A DNA stretch of 64,000 nt, from the NCBI GenBank assembly GCA_977006965.1, contig OZ345375.1:1488001-1552000 (forward strand), written 5' to 3'. The notes under the pieces were generated by a model. It worked only from the letters and a program-made list of their open reading frames with translations. It was not told the origin of the DNA and did not search any database. Positions 42,860-54,000 of this stretch are shown here, in pieces; the stretch's first letter is position 1; each line of letters begins with the position of its first letter. The stretch comes from Phymatolithon calcareum (Eukaryota > Rhodophyta > Florideophyceae > Hapalidiales). A program made the translations under genes and the position numbers.

Positions 42860-43284
42860 ACGATAAACTGGCTTTTCGCGATGAAGATAGGCGAGGATGA
42901 GCACTGTAAGCAGACCGCGCTTTTTCGGCGTTAGCTCGGTTCAAGCTAGTGGGCTTCTGCAAAGTGATCGCCAGAGTTCACTGCATTGACGTTGAAAATA
43001 TCGACCGTACCAATCTTAGTCGTCTGCAAAGGACTCTGAACTAGGACCCATTTCGCGAGATTTGACATGCTCGGTATTTTTTCCTTCAGTACCTCCTGAA
43101 CCGTTCCCGACCGCGTGCGGCCGGTCTTTTTCGCTGTGTTTCTTTCTTTCACTGCGGGATTTCTCGAAGCTGATGGAAAGACTCCGCATCCTTACGGCTC
43201 TAGTAGACCTTAACAGATACGAGTGGTACTTGATGTCACAACAGCTGCCCAAGCTGCACAAGGTACAGCCCATGGTCCAGCTTA
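42860..43284 (-). pseudogene. piggyBac-like copy 3, ORF1 part
   Basis: The minus strand reads VQEVLKEKIPSMSNLAKWVL and IGTVDIFNVNAVNSGD, parallel to VQEVLLDEINGR, VKWVLVWQP and TTVKIVNIKSGSADD in copy 1. The DNA match continues into the stretch corresponding to CTCACCTGCGCCAATCTTC of copy 1. It is cut at 43289 by the Copia element and resumes after 48641. Confidence 0.65.
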
Positions 43285-43289
43285 ACATC

Positions 43290-43721
43290 TGTTGTTGGAG
43301 GTTATTGGAAGGTTGAATGAAAAGTTGGTTGAGAGTTATTCCTTGGATTTTAGTCAGACCGGGTCTCGGAACCTGGCTATATAGAACTCAAAATAAGATC
43401 TAAAGTAGCTCTACCATGCTAGACCTAATTATGGGCCCTCTTGAGACGACGGAGAGCAACTAACCCTAAACAAATCTATAATAATCTTTTCATATCGTAT
43501 GACACATGTAATATACCAAAATTTATCATTTTTGATACTGAGTCAGGGAGTATGATAATCAAACTCCAATCGCGTTCTGGCACGTGTCTTTGCCAAACTT
43601 ACTATCTCATCATTTCTAAACATATATGCAAACTTGATGACACGTGTACAAGTGTGCCGAGATCACAAAATCATAATGAAGTGTGCTGCGACTAGAGCAC
43701 CAAGCAATCACACTTCCAACA
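43290..43721 (-). repeat. Copia 3' LTR
   Basis: Begins TGTTGTTGGAGG and ends CTTCCAACA on the plus strand, 432 bp. An identical order of features is found in the other LTR. Confidence 0.95.
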
Positions 43722-43730
43722 CTCCCCCTT
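43722..43730 (-). other. Copia polypurine tract
   Basis: Minus-strand AAGGGGGAG directly abuts the 3' LTR, where plus-strand DNA synthesis is primed. Confidence 0.75.
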
Positions 43731-43742
43731 GATTGAGGGACA

Positions 43743-45154
43743 CTACGCATATCGTTCGCAAACTCCCATGTCTTGTGCGAACTTGGCAGTGTTCACACGA
43801 TTGAGGGGTTTCGTCAATGCATCGGCAATTATGGACTCTGTTTTACAATACTTGATGTCCAGCTTCCCGGTGGCAACAACATCGCGTACATAGTGATAAT
43901 GTATGTCGATGTGCTTGTTTCGCTCGGTGATGGCAGCATTCCTTCCGGTTGCAATCGCACTCTGACTGTCGGTATGCAGAGTCATGCGAACAGGCTTAAC
44001 CAAACCATGGACATCGGTGATGAGTCTTGAGAGCCAGACAACTTCCTTTGCGGCGGCAAATGATGCTATGTACTCTGCTTCGCACATTGACGTTGCTACA
44101 ACTGTCTGCTTCCTCGAAAACCAGCTTATGGCTCCCTCTGCAAGTAGCAAAACATAGCCACTTGTAGACCGTCGAGTTTCATGACACCCTCCCCAATCTG
44201 AGTCAGTGTAACCGATTGGAACCAAGTTATTCTCGGAGCCGAAGAGAATGCCGTGCTTTCGAGTACCTGCAATATATCGAAGAACACGCTTTACAGCAAT
44301 CCAGTGACGCTTCAGAGGTTTCTCGAAGAATGAAGATAGCTTGCCGACCGAGTCCGAGATGTCTGGACGAGTGCGGAACATAAAATACATGAGACTTCCA
44401 ATGGCCGGGCGATATGGAACATCGTCAGACACCGATTCGGTGAGATCCATTTCATCAACTGAGGTGTTCTTGTGGCCCGACTCCGTTGGAGTGGTTGCTT
44501 GTTTAGCGTTCTCCATGCAAAAGCGCTCCAAGACTGACTGAGCGTATGCCGACTGCGAGAGATGAAATGTCCGGAGTGATCGATTACGTCGGATTTCAAG
44601 CCCAAGGCAGAGACTTGCTTCTTCAAGGTCCTTCATCTCGAATCGCTTGTTCAGCTCCATCTTGATCCACGAAGTGGCAGTTGTGTCGTTTCCGGCAATC
44701 AACAAGTCGTCCACATAAAGCGCGATGATCATAATCGAGTTTGAATTATGTCGGACATTCATACATGGGTCGTTGGCACTGCTGGAGAAACCAAGTTCGT
44801 CCATAAGGAACTTGTCGATCATTGTCGCGGAGTTTTCTTTAAGTCATATAATGCTTTTAAGAGCTTTCAAACAAGGTCAGGACGCTTTGGACCTCGAAAT
44901 CCATTCGGAACCTCCATGAAGATGTCTTCGTCAAGTTCTCCATGCAGGAAGGCGGTTACAACGTCCATCTGATGAATCTCCAAGTCATGAACAGCAACGG
45001 TTGCAAGCAGGATATGAATCGAGGTGAATTTAACGACTGGGGCATACATTTCACCGTAGTCCACCCCATGCACCTGTCGGAACCCTTTCGCAACAATTCG
45101 AACTTTGGGGCCTGTATCCTTTACTTTGAAAAATATATTTGCAAGGAAGCACAT
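43743..45154 (-). pseudogene. Copia reverse transcriptase and RNase H
   Basis: 45154-44867 holds the reverse transcriptase palm start (RIVAKGFRQVHGVDYGE, MDVVTAFLHGELDEDIFM). After a frame change 44822-43743 continues with ALYVDDLLIAG (catalytic YVDD) and the RNase H region with SMCEAEYIASFAAAKE and the C-terminal HIDIHYHYVRD. The 359-codon frame itself is intact. The upstream fingers (FWSPAIEKEHSSL) lie in a third frame that ends near 45051. Confidence 0.92.
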
Positions 45155-46493
45155 TCATGTCGGACTTGCGAGGAACGAGTGTCCATGTGCTGTTTCGTGT
45201 AAGTGACGAGTGTTCTTTCTCAATGGCGGGAGACCAGAAGTCGATGTCTTTATTTGAAGTTGCTTCTTTGAAAGTCTGAGGTACACTGTGAGAAGACATG
45301 TCTGTTTGAGAGGCAAGGTTGACAGACACGAAGGCAAGCATGGCTGTATGTGACAGCGTATTCCAGAAGTCACTTGGCAGTTTTGAGACTCGAGCTGACC
45401 GACGAAGTATAGCTTTGGCAACCATCGTAATACTTTCGTCCAAAGCCGGTGGAGATATTGGCTGTTCTCCAATGTCAGCATGGTGGGCTTGAGCGCTGTC
45501 CTCGTCGATGTCTTTGTCGTCCTCTTCCAGAGTATGCTCTGCTGCCATAATGTCATCAGAAATATTAACGGAATTCAGTTCTGGAGTCTCAATAGGTACA
45601 TCGATCTCCTTTTGACTTAATCCGCAATCCGATTCGTGGAATGTTAAGTCGCTGAAAACAATCACTTTCCTCGACTCCGGATCCCAGAGCTTGTATCCTT
45701 TCGACAAAGTTGCGTATCCCATCATAATGGCCTCACTGGTACGAGAGTCAGGTTTCTTGACCTTCTTTTTCGGAATCACGTACCAACACTTGGCGCCAAA
45801 TACGCGCAAGTGTCCAAAGTCGGGAGCGGCACCCATCCATATGTGATGAGGGGTCGCGTTCGAAGGAAGTCCTCTTGACGTGACTCGATTGCGGACATAC
45901 ACAGCTGTTGCAAGTGCTTCAGCCCAAAAAATTCTTTTCGATGCCTCGGTGGTGAAGCATCGAGCGCACTAAGTTGAGAAGTGTCCCTTCCATGCGTTCA
46001 GCCACCCCATTTTGCTGTGGGGTATATGCGACTGTGAGCTGGGGATGAATGCCGTGATCGGAAATGTATGGTCGAAACTCGTTGGAAAGGTTCTCGCCTC
46101 CGTTGTCGGTTCTTCTGGATTTGAGCTTTGGTGCATTCGAGAAGTCCTGAACGTTTAAGTGCTTGAGCTGCTTTCCTGTGTGCATTTCAGCGTACTTGTG
46201 GACTTCTGAAAGCAGGCAAAGCTCTCCAACTTCTTTCTCATTGTAAATACAGGGGTCCACTTGGAGTAGTCATCTATGAACATGATAAAGTACTGCGAGC
46301 ATTCAAGTGACAGAATATCGATTGGACCGAGAACATCGGAATGAACGAGATCGAGGACGGACTTTGAACGTGAGCTACTGTACTTTGGAATTGGATCTCG
46401 ATGATCTTTGCCGGCGAGACAGCCTTGGCATGGGTGTGGTGGATCTGGACTGGAAGAGATGTTAATAAATTTAACCACCCCATGGCGTGCCAT
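45051..46493 (-). pseudogene. Copia integrase region, frameshifted
   Basis: 46493-46155 contains the pre-integrase zinc region end (CQGCLAGKDHR) and FIDDYSKWT with the first catalytic Asp. 46260-45919, in another frame, has RTDNGGENLS (second Asp) and TPQQNGVAERME (catalytic Glu). 45902-45051 carries the C-terminal GKR-type region (HLRVFGAKCW, MGYATLSKGYKLWDP) and an acidic linker. At least two frame changes are needed. Confidence 0.9.
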
Positions 46494-46636
46494 ATCGGAT
46501 ATTCCAGAAGGATGGACATAAGCGAGACGTTCATGCCAGAGTTAGAGACTAGCAAAACAGGAAACTTCGTTAAGTTTATTTTCATCTCCAAGATCAAGTG
46601 AATACAAACTCTTGCCTAAAGTATCTGATGCAATGG

Positions 46637-47664
46637 TTATATCATGCGCCTTAGCAAAGCATCGGCTGTTCTTAAACGTAATTCCGTACCCATACTCATG
46701 TATCCAAAGTCTGGAATGTGCATCACATCTCTCAGTTTGCACTTTGACAATTTCCCGCCAACATTAATCGTGATGATGGCATCACCTTTTCCAGCGATTG
46801 TGGCTTTTTCTCTAGTTCCCATTTCGACAGTTGAAGACAATTCAGTATAAGAGCATAAGATTGAACGATAGAAGGTCATGTGTGATGTGCTGCCAGAGTC
46901 AATGATCCAGGACTTAGACTTTTCAGGAATGTCTGAATTGCGCACCTTGGCTATCAGACATACGAAATCGGAGTCATACATCACTCGAATGGGCTCCGAC
47001 TGATCAGTGACAAGTGCAGTTGGTTTAGCTGGCTTTCCATTTCGACGTTTGTATCCTTCTGGAGCGAGGTGCGGAAATTTCGTCCAACACTTTAATGCAT
47101 GATATCCTGGACGGTGACAATGGTCGCAGTAATCACGAATTCGTTCACCATCACATCTGGCAGTAAATAGGGCAGCAGTCTCGGATTTGGCATTTGATGC
47201 TTCGACTCGCATTGACATGCGTTGCTCTTCTTGCAAAAGTCTGCTCTTTACGAACTGGAGCGAGAATGATTCATCTTCATTGCAGAGTGCGAGTTGGCGA
47301 ATACGGTTGGTTTAAGGCAATATTTTCTCGTCTTCAAGCATGGTTGCAGTGTAAAACTTGCGAAGAGCGGCCAATTTGTTGAGTAGAGTATGTTGTTCGA
47401 AGATGTTTAGAATCGACAGCCACATTTCCTTGGCCGTTTACACATCTTGCACATGCTCGAGATGTTCAGACCGATTATTGCTTTTGCTTTGTTGTCATTT
47501 CAACGCCAGAGCTTATAATCGTCTGCTTCCCGAGCCTGTGGATCATCCTCGATGTACTCATCAAGTTCACGGAATGATAGTACTAGCTGGATTTTCTGTT
47601 TCCAAGCGTGGAAATTTGTCTCATTTAGTTTGTCGACCTTCAGCGTTCCTTGCGAGGAATCCAT
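46637..47664 (-). pseudogene. Copia gag, zinc knuckle and protease
   Basis: Gag starts at about 47664 (MDSSQGTLKVDKLNETNFHA) and runs in frame to 47500. After a frame change 47236-46637 holds the knuckle CDHCHRPGYHALKC (C-x2-C-x4-H-x4-C) and the aspartic protease signature WIIDSGSTSHM. About 260 bases between the two frames are decayed. Confidence 0.88.
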
Positions 47665-48189
47665 ATTGGATGTTACGGTCTTGTAAATCTTGTCAAAAAT
47701 CCGCTCGGGGAGTCCACTGCGAGTCGACACAAGGTCAACTATCAAGGCAATCTATTCCGTATAAGAATTTCGCTTCGAGTCGATGTGACTCGGACCTTGT
47801 TTGGCGGTTGGCACTAAGCCAAGATGAACGATAATTTTTCCGGCGAATGTGCGAAAACGGTTTGTTTAGATCCAAGATTTCTTTCTGGAGGAGCAGGCCT
47901 TGCTAAGAACATCAAAAAGGTTGTGCACCACAATTTCGGTAATTAAGCAAGGATATGCAAGTACGAGTACCCGAAGGCAAACAAAAGTTTGATCGGATCA
48001 CAATCAAGGTAACGACCCTAGAGGGGTGTCTACCAGGAACGTGAGAGCCGAAACCCGAATCAGAGGAGTTGAGACAGAGACGATGATGCGGGATGATGAT
48101 GACGGTGACGGTTGATAATGATGATGGTGAGGATGGTTGAAGCCGAAGGATGAGCCCGGGGATGATTTGCAGTGGTCGTTATGCGTTGA

Positions 48190-48201
48190 CTGGGCCCATA
48201 A
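48190..48201 (-). other. Copia primer-binding site (half tRNA-iMet type)
   Basis: Plus-strand CTGGGCCCATAA lies 2 nt inside the 5' LTR. It is the anticodon stem-loop sequence of eukaryotic initiator tRNA, not its 3' end. Drosophila copia and yeast Ty5 are known to prime from an initiator-tRNA 5' half in this way. Confidence 0.75.
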
Positions 48202-48203
48202 TC

Positions 48204-48636
48204 TGTTGTTGGAGGTTATGGGTAGGTTGAATGAAAAATTGGTTGAGAGTTATTCCTTGGATTTTAGTCGGACTGGGTCTCGGAACCTGGCTATATAGAA
48301 CTCAAAATAAGATCTAAAGTAGCTCTACCATGCTAGACCTAATTATGGGCCCTCTTGAGACGACGGAGAGCAACTAACCCTAAACAAATCTATAATAATC
48401 TCTTCATATCGTATGACACGTGCAATATACCAAAATTTATCATTTTTGATACTGAGTCAGGGAGTATGATAATCAAACTCCAATCACGTTCTGACACGTG
48501 TCTTTGCCAAACTTACTATCTCATCATTTCTAAACATAGGTGCAAACTTGATGACACGTGTACAAGTGTGCCGAGATCACACAATGATAATGAAGTGTGT
48601 TGCGACTAGAGCACCAAAGCAATCACACTTCCAACA
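48204..48636 (-). repeat. Copia 5' LTR
   Basis: 433 bp, TGTTGTTGG to TTCCAACA. Followed by the ACATC duplication. Confidence 0.95.
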
Positions 48637-48641
48637 ACATC

Positions 48642-49496
48642 CATATCGCTACGCAGCCAATCTTCACTCGCCGTCCTTCAAAGGGATGCCCGGGTTGGAA
48701 ACCATTTACGACGTTCACGGTAGCTAATCATCTCTCTGCCTTCTTTCATTTCCTTCTGTCTTCTCTCCCAGCTTCCTTGAGCGTTGCGGCACACCACACG
48801 GGGCGGAATCCATGTACGACCATACTACCAGAAGGCGATAGTCATCTGCCCTGGGGAGGCCGGAGCTCAGCTCTTGTCATTTCAAAAAACCCTGCAATGT
48901 AGCGGGGAAAAATTCCAAACTGAACTCTTGGCTCCTTCCTGTGACGCACAGGTGCACGGGTAGCCGGACCGGTTATCTTAACCGGCCTGTATCAAAGCCG
49001 CTTAAATTCGCAAGATTTCTTGGAAATCCAGCGACGGCGGGGTTGGGTGTGGCATTTCGAGCGAGGCAAGTTCTCGATTTGCAAAGTCCAAGGCGAGCGC
49101 GTTCGCGATAGCGCCAGCCATTTCCGACGGAATTACTGTCAGAAGAATCGCGTTGCGCAGCATTACTGCTGCGGCCACTTGCGCCGGCGCGGGCACGTGC
49201 GCCCGCGCCGGAATCTTGTCCTTTGTCGCTTGTGGTCCGTTCGGTCTCGTCAGACCCTGTATCCCTTTTTCGCTTTGTATGGCTGGTCTGGTACTTCTGA
49301 GTGACCAGCATAATATGCTGAGAAAATATTATTTTCTTTGCTAGCGCCGAGCGAAGTGATTTGTTGGGATACTCCTCACCAGCAGTACAAGCCCGACTTT
49401 TCAAGAATGACGCGAATGACCCGCTCCGCGTTCTTTTTACAAACTTTTTCGAACTTTTAAATCGCCCGTCAATTGAGGGGGTCCGTCAAAGAGACA
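48642..49496 (-). pseudogene. piggyBac-like copy 3, 5' end and ORF1 start
   Basis: The terminus at 49496 (minus-strand start TGTCTCTTTGACGG) matches the copy 1 start, with the inner CAATTGAGGG motif at 49469-49480 and AAGAACGCGGAGCGGGTCAT against AGAATGCGGAACGGGTCAT. The minus ORF 49404-48973 begins MKSRACTAGEEYPNKSLRSA and aligns with the LRSALETK start of ORF1. Outside the terminus the bordering tetramer is CTAC, not CTAG. The remainder of the ORF lies beyond the Copia insertion. Confidence 0.65.
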
Positions 49497-49499
49497 CTA

Positions 49500-49530
49500 C
49501 GTGAGGCATTGGGAGCTTTTAAAGAAATCC
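49500..49530 (+). mobile_element. LINE family A tail fragment
   Basis: GTGAGGCATTGGGAGC followed by TTTTAAAGAAATCC. It sits just before the 3' flank of F copy 3, in the same relative position as the tail beside F copy 2. Confidence 0.5.
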
Positions 49531-49624
49531 TTACATATCCCCCACCCAGAACAAGAGAAGTGTTCCACGATTCCGGAGAATACGTGGACGGCCAGAAAAC
49601 GGTGGGAAAATGGTGCATGACTGT

Positions 49625-51550
49625 CTAACGGACAAGGAATGACGGCTTATTGAAAGCTTGCGAGCCTTTGTCTTCCCAGTACTCATTCGCACGCTCAACT
49701 TGAGCTTCTTTGCCTGCTGTTTCTTGATCAGGTACAATGCTGTGCTGAAAAGCAGTAAGTCCAGTACACGAAAAATTGTAAACATGCTTATCTGTGACCA
49801 GTCGGTTCGCATTGAGTAGGAGCTCGATAGGCAAAACGGGTTTTGCCTCGCTGCTGCCCGTCAAGGTATTAGCCGTATACCATGATAACGCCGCTCCTGA
49901 GAAAACGTTCTGCTCGTCGCCGGTGTCCACGTAGCGTATAGCGCGTGCGCGGGCGGTGGACACGCGCTCAAAGTTGGCCTCGGTGATATTCTCACGGGGA
50001 ACGTCAGCGAGAAGCACCTCACTAACGACCTGGAACCACGCGAGTTGTGTAGACACAAGGATGGCGAGAGCCCTCAAAGTTTTGCTATTATTCTTTTCGA
50101 TCTGCAGCAGCCCGACAGCCGCCTGGATACCGAGCAAGACCGCAGAGCCCGCTAGTTTGATGAATTGCCTGTTCTGGTTGTTATAGCCGTTCCGATGAAG
50201 CTTGTTCCAGTCCTTGGCCGCAACGGAGAACGACTTCAGCGCGACGAAATCCTCTTGCTTCTCCACCGTGCAGGTCAACACCTCAGTGCGGTGCTTGCGC
50301 AACTCGTAAACTAGGTCCGTCTCGCGGTCTGCGGCTCGCGCGCGCACAAACACGCGCTTCCACTTGAACTTCTCTGTGTCGTATGTGCGCATTAAGAGGA
50401 ACTTTCTCGTTCTGAGATTCTTGAAGCCGTCGTTCTCGATGATTCTCGGAGATTGCCATAGCAACGGGCAGTATTCTGACACAACGAAACCGCGTACGTT
50501 GACCCTGTCCAAAACGCCGGGGGCCGCACCGAGCTCTTGTAGTTGCTTAATGAATGCAATACAGTTTTCACATGCCCAGTTAACCTCTCTGTAGTTGCCC
50601 AAAGATATGACCTTTCCACAACATCCGTTCCTATGGCAAGGCTCCACGTTCAGCTCGGCGATGGTGTCGAGCTTCTGGATCTCAAACTTGCGCAAGACAG
50701 TCTCCAACGCAAGGAACCCAGTGTTGATGCAATCCTCTCGCTTCGTCAGCGGATACACAAATGCACATAACGGGCTCAAGATAAGGGCGACAAGATATTC
50801 CGCATACATGATATAGACTTGAGCGTACCTTTCAGGCGCGGACCTTGAACTCTTGTGGAAATCTGAGTTTATTGTAAGGTTGGCGGAAGCTTTCCGCTTA
50901 AGTAGGGTCTCAGCTGTGCAAGGTGAATTCTTGCCAACTGCCCCATGAACAAAGTATTGAGACAAAATGACTAACGGTGATTTCAAGTCCACATATGGTA
51001 GTAAGGTGTTACCCATTATGGGATCAAACTAATCAACTGTGAATGTAGCCCGAATACTTGTGAGCCTTTGATATGCACAAGTAAAAGCTTGATTCGAAGA
51101 AAACTTATTTCGTGGGTGACGGAAAGGAACGAGGAATGATTCAACGAGAGCCCATAATTGTGCTCCTCCCGTAACATCTCGGACATCCCACGATTGGATT
51201 AATTGCTTACGTGGTAGATGATGATATGGATGACTGTGAGCTTGGCGCTCTGGGTACGTGATGCTCTGCAGTGTTATCTTGATGCACTGCGAAGCGATAC
51301 TGCAGTGTGCGTTTACAATGAGCACTTGAAGGACAATATCGAAGCACGCCGAGATCAAAAGAATCAGGGAGGATACACCTACGATGGGGTAGTAGATGTG
51401 CTTTGAGCCTTTGTCGTTGAGATAGTTTCGCTTGATCGTGCCAGGCATCATAAGCAGCAAATGAGCGGCAGTGCTCATCGCATGACGCAACGTTCCGAAA
51501 AAGTAGGTATTGGTCACCGTGAGCGTCTCATTCCCTCTGATGAAGCCCAT
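49625..51550 (-). pseudogene. Family F, copy 3, split by an insertion
   Basis: The N-terminal part (51550 to about 51318, MGFIRGNETLTV to FDIVLQVL) and the C-terminal part (about 50811 to 49625, YAEYLVALIL to KPSFLVR) match the intact copy closely, including all four cysteines. A 506-bp insert (50812-51317) falls between the first two membrane spans. Each half has an open frame running into the insert. Unless the insert is spliced out, no full-length product can be made. Confidence 0.85.
50812..51317. mobile_element. Unidentified 506-bp insertion in F copy 3
   Basis: ATGA is present on both sides (50808-50811 and 51318-51321), a possible 4-bp duplication. I see no terminal repeat, tail or ORF of its own. 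On the minus strand the insert begins TTGTAAACG and ends CTATATC, so canonical GT-AG intron borders are not obvious. Confidence 0.5.
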
Positions 51551-51568
51551 CTGTAGAAAAAGGAGAAT

Positions 51569-52050
51569 GTAGAGGACTTAGGAGAAGACAAGTTTGTAAA
51601 AGGACAGAGGTGGGGTGGTGCTCGGAGAGAACTTGAATAAATACTACGCTTCCTTCGACCTAGTACACTGGAAGCCGATAGAGTGTTTTTTAGGTCCGCT
51701 ACAGCAGAAGACTCAATGTATTAGACATGTCAAAGTTATTGGAGCAGAGAATCGGATACATTCAACAAGTGTACAGCTGTATTTTGCTAGAGCAGTGGAC
51801 TTCGGGAAATGTAGGGAACTTAGGTTAATACAAGATTTTAATAGGGCCGATGTGTGATGGTGATCGAAGAGAGCTTCAATTAATACTGTCTTTCCTTCGA
51901 AACGGTACACAGGAAGTGAATACAGTGCTAAAAGATATCCTACAGCAGATGGCTCGATGTATTAGACATATCAACGATTTTGGAGAAGAGCATCGGATTC
52001 ATTCAACGAGTGTACAGCTGTATTTTGCAAGAGCATTGGACTTTCAGTGA
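51569..52050 (+). repeat. Tandem duplication upstream of F copy 3
   Basis: Two diverged units of about 242 bp (51569-51810 and 51811-52050) share GTAGRGRACTTAGG, CAATGTATTAGACAT or GATGTATTAGACAT, and GTGTACAGCTGTATTTTGC. The intact F locus has a single unit at about 17280-17570. Confidence 0.75.
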
Positions 52051-52284
52051 ATAATGTCGAAAATGTTGTTGACGAAACAAATCTTCTTCTCCGTGGGTAT
52101 TGCAATTTACAATTGTCACAAACTCCGCCTACGCCTCACAGCACAAGAATTGGACCAGGGAAAAAATAATTTCAAAATGTTCTTGGCAAAACCGCTATGA
52201 TAAGCATATCGTATTGGCCCCTTCCACTGCTCGTCAGAAGGTTTTCAACCGTTGAAGGGTTTACGTCTTATGAAAAAAACTTGT

Positions 52285-52530
52285 TACATTAGGTTTATGT
52301 TGAATCAACGCAACCTAGTGCCACCACAGATGGATGACAGAGCAGAAGAGGAAGTGGAACATGCGATGGACAGTTTAAAGATGCTAGAAATTGAGATGAA
52401 AGAGGAGATGATGCTGTGATGATAGATGCGATACGTTGTAGACTTCCGCGAAATGGTTACAGCGCAATGCATATCTGCTCGGATGTTGGCGAGCGCCAGC
52501 GTTGAGGGCTTCCAAAATAAAAACAATCAA
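52285..52530 (+). mobile_element. LINE-type 3' end absent from the sister F locus
   Basis: A short acidic coding end (MKEEMML then stop, near 52420) is followed by a tail GAGGGCTTCCAAAATAAAAAC. The sister region near 17850-17870 runs through without it. The exact target duplication is unclear. Confidence 0.5.
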
Positions 52531-53324
52531 TTTCCCTCTTTTTAAGACGTACAAGTTGATTCTCCTGAAATTAGTATGGGTGAGGGAAGGGCATCATTTA
52601 GAGCTCGGACCCTACGGATCACACCTGGGTCCAGTCTGGTCCATTGTAACTCGTACTGTAATGGATTCGCACGGACCTCTTGTCACTGATTATTTTTCGG
52701 ATCAGATTCGGATCGAATCAGAGGAGGCCTGCAGAGATTTTCTGCTTTTGAGCGCGACAAAAGTGTAACCGTTCTGTTCAGTACGGTTCAGATGTACAAT
52801 GGTTCGATTCGTTTTCTTTTTTACATTAGGTAGCATAATATACGTTAAGAAACGTTAGCTATGGTATCATATATGTCATTTTCGGCCTTGCAGTCCACGT
52901 ACCTCCTTTTCTCTACATATATCTCCAAGGACAGCATTTCAGAAGAGAGAACTGTATTGTATCCCCACATACTTGCAATTCGTCTCGAAAACGGTATCAA
53001 CTGACCATCATGGGCCATCGGTATGTCTGTCAGATGTTAGCAGAAGTTGTTTCTGAATAACATTAATTAATCAATCAACTGAAAATGCTATGCAGTGAGG
53101 AGCGTTAAGAACAAATTGTTTAGCATTCAACAGGAGAATAGGGCCCACAAGAAAGATCCAATTTGATTCTATTTTACCAAAGCATGAGGATCACGCAGCA
53201 TTTGTGCCGTTAATCCAGACTCAGCCTTCAACATGCCGCGCGTCTGGTGCATTCATTGCTCCAGAACAGTTTCACTCACTCCAGTCAACATGATAATTCA
53301 CATATCCTTGGCAACGGTGGATTA

Positions 53325-53377
53325 TTTGAGCAATGTCACTTGGCTTTGAAATTCAAAGCCAAGTGACACTGCTCAAA
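53325..53377. repeat. 53-bp palindrome absent from the sister locus
   Basis: Arms 53325-53350 and 53352-53377 pair with one mismatch around a single A. The core TTGGCTTTGAA is the normal F-locus sequence; at 18658-18670 it occurs once, without an inverted copy. Confidence 0.92.
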
Positions 53378-53711
53378 GTTTGAATGCTATCGCAAAAATT
53401 CAGACGAATACAAGGAATTAATGCGGGACTTCATGGACGCTGAGTTCTTTGTTGTGGCCCTCATAGAATGAAAACCCAGACTTCTCCGGGGACAATCATC
53501 AACAGTCAATTTAAGTCTTTCTACTTCTCCATGCGAAGTGTACAAGCCCCCGTGATCAACAGCTGGAGTAGAAAGATACAAGGCGGCGAGAAGGAGAACA
53601 GAACTGAGCCCAAGGTTTCTGTTATATACAATGGTACACGAGAGCTATCACTCCCATCCAAGTGAAGAACTTGGTTCGAAGCTGTTTTGAAACGAGCATC
53701 TCGCTCTGTTT

Positions 53712-53912
53712 AATGTTAACAACGGAAAAGGCATTAGACTCCATACTACTCTACAACGTCACCATAATTGACAATATGGAGAACGACGAGTACCTGTATT
53801 AGGGACGAGGCGATATACTAGAATGAACAGGTTACGAAAAGCTGCTCCCGTACAGTCTTAGGAGTGTTAATGAGGGCTTTCAAATAAACAACTAAACAGT
53901 TGCAGAAAAAAC
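53712..53912 (+). mobile_element. LINE family B insertion, 201 bp
   Basis: CTCGCTCTGTTT flanks it at 53700-53711 and 53913-53924, while the sister site near 18963 has one copy. The coding end GAGAACGACGAGTACCTG matches family B near 23793. The tail is GAGGGCTTTCAAATAAAC. Confidence 0.88.
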
Positions 53913-53957
53913 CTCGCTCTGTTTTCACGATTCAGGAAGGATTAGAATCGAGAATAT

Positions 53958-54000
53958 GAGCCTTCAAGACAACGAAGAGTCTTCGCTCTCTTGGAGGCTC
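53958..54000. repeat. Hairpin, counterpart of 19003-19053
   Basis: GAGCCTTCAAGA pairs with TCTTGGAGGCTC over 12 positions with one G-T pair. Confidence 0.6.

Larger units (their letters stand above)
43290..48636 (-). mobile_element. Full-length Copia-type LTR retrotransposon
   Basis: LTRs lie at 43290-43721 and 48204-48636, with 5-bp duplications ACATC at 43285-43289 and 48637-48641. The internal 4,482 bp carry, on the minus strand, gag, protease, integrase, reverse transcriptase and RNase H in the Copia order (integrase before reverse transcriptase). The coding region needs several frame changes. I count about 15 substitutions and one indel between the LTRs. The element is complete in structure but disabled in coding. 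It interrupts piggyBac-like copy 3. Confidence 0.95.

Noticed and set aside
43450-43475. AACCCTAAAC-like telomere motif (also near 4072 and 12180)
   Set aside because: Each site has a single unit with no tandem array, and one lies inside the Copia LTR.
49184-49211. GC-rich 11-bp inverted repeat
   Set aside because: It is short and made of low-complexity GCGC sequence inside a decayed transposon. It probably has no significance.
50812-51317. Intron in F copy 3
   Set aside because: The intact copy has no intron there, the borders lack a clear GT-AG pair in the coding strand, and a short direct repeat flanks it. Insertion fits better.
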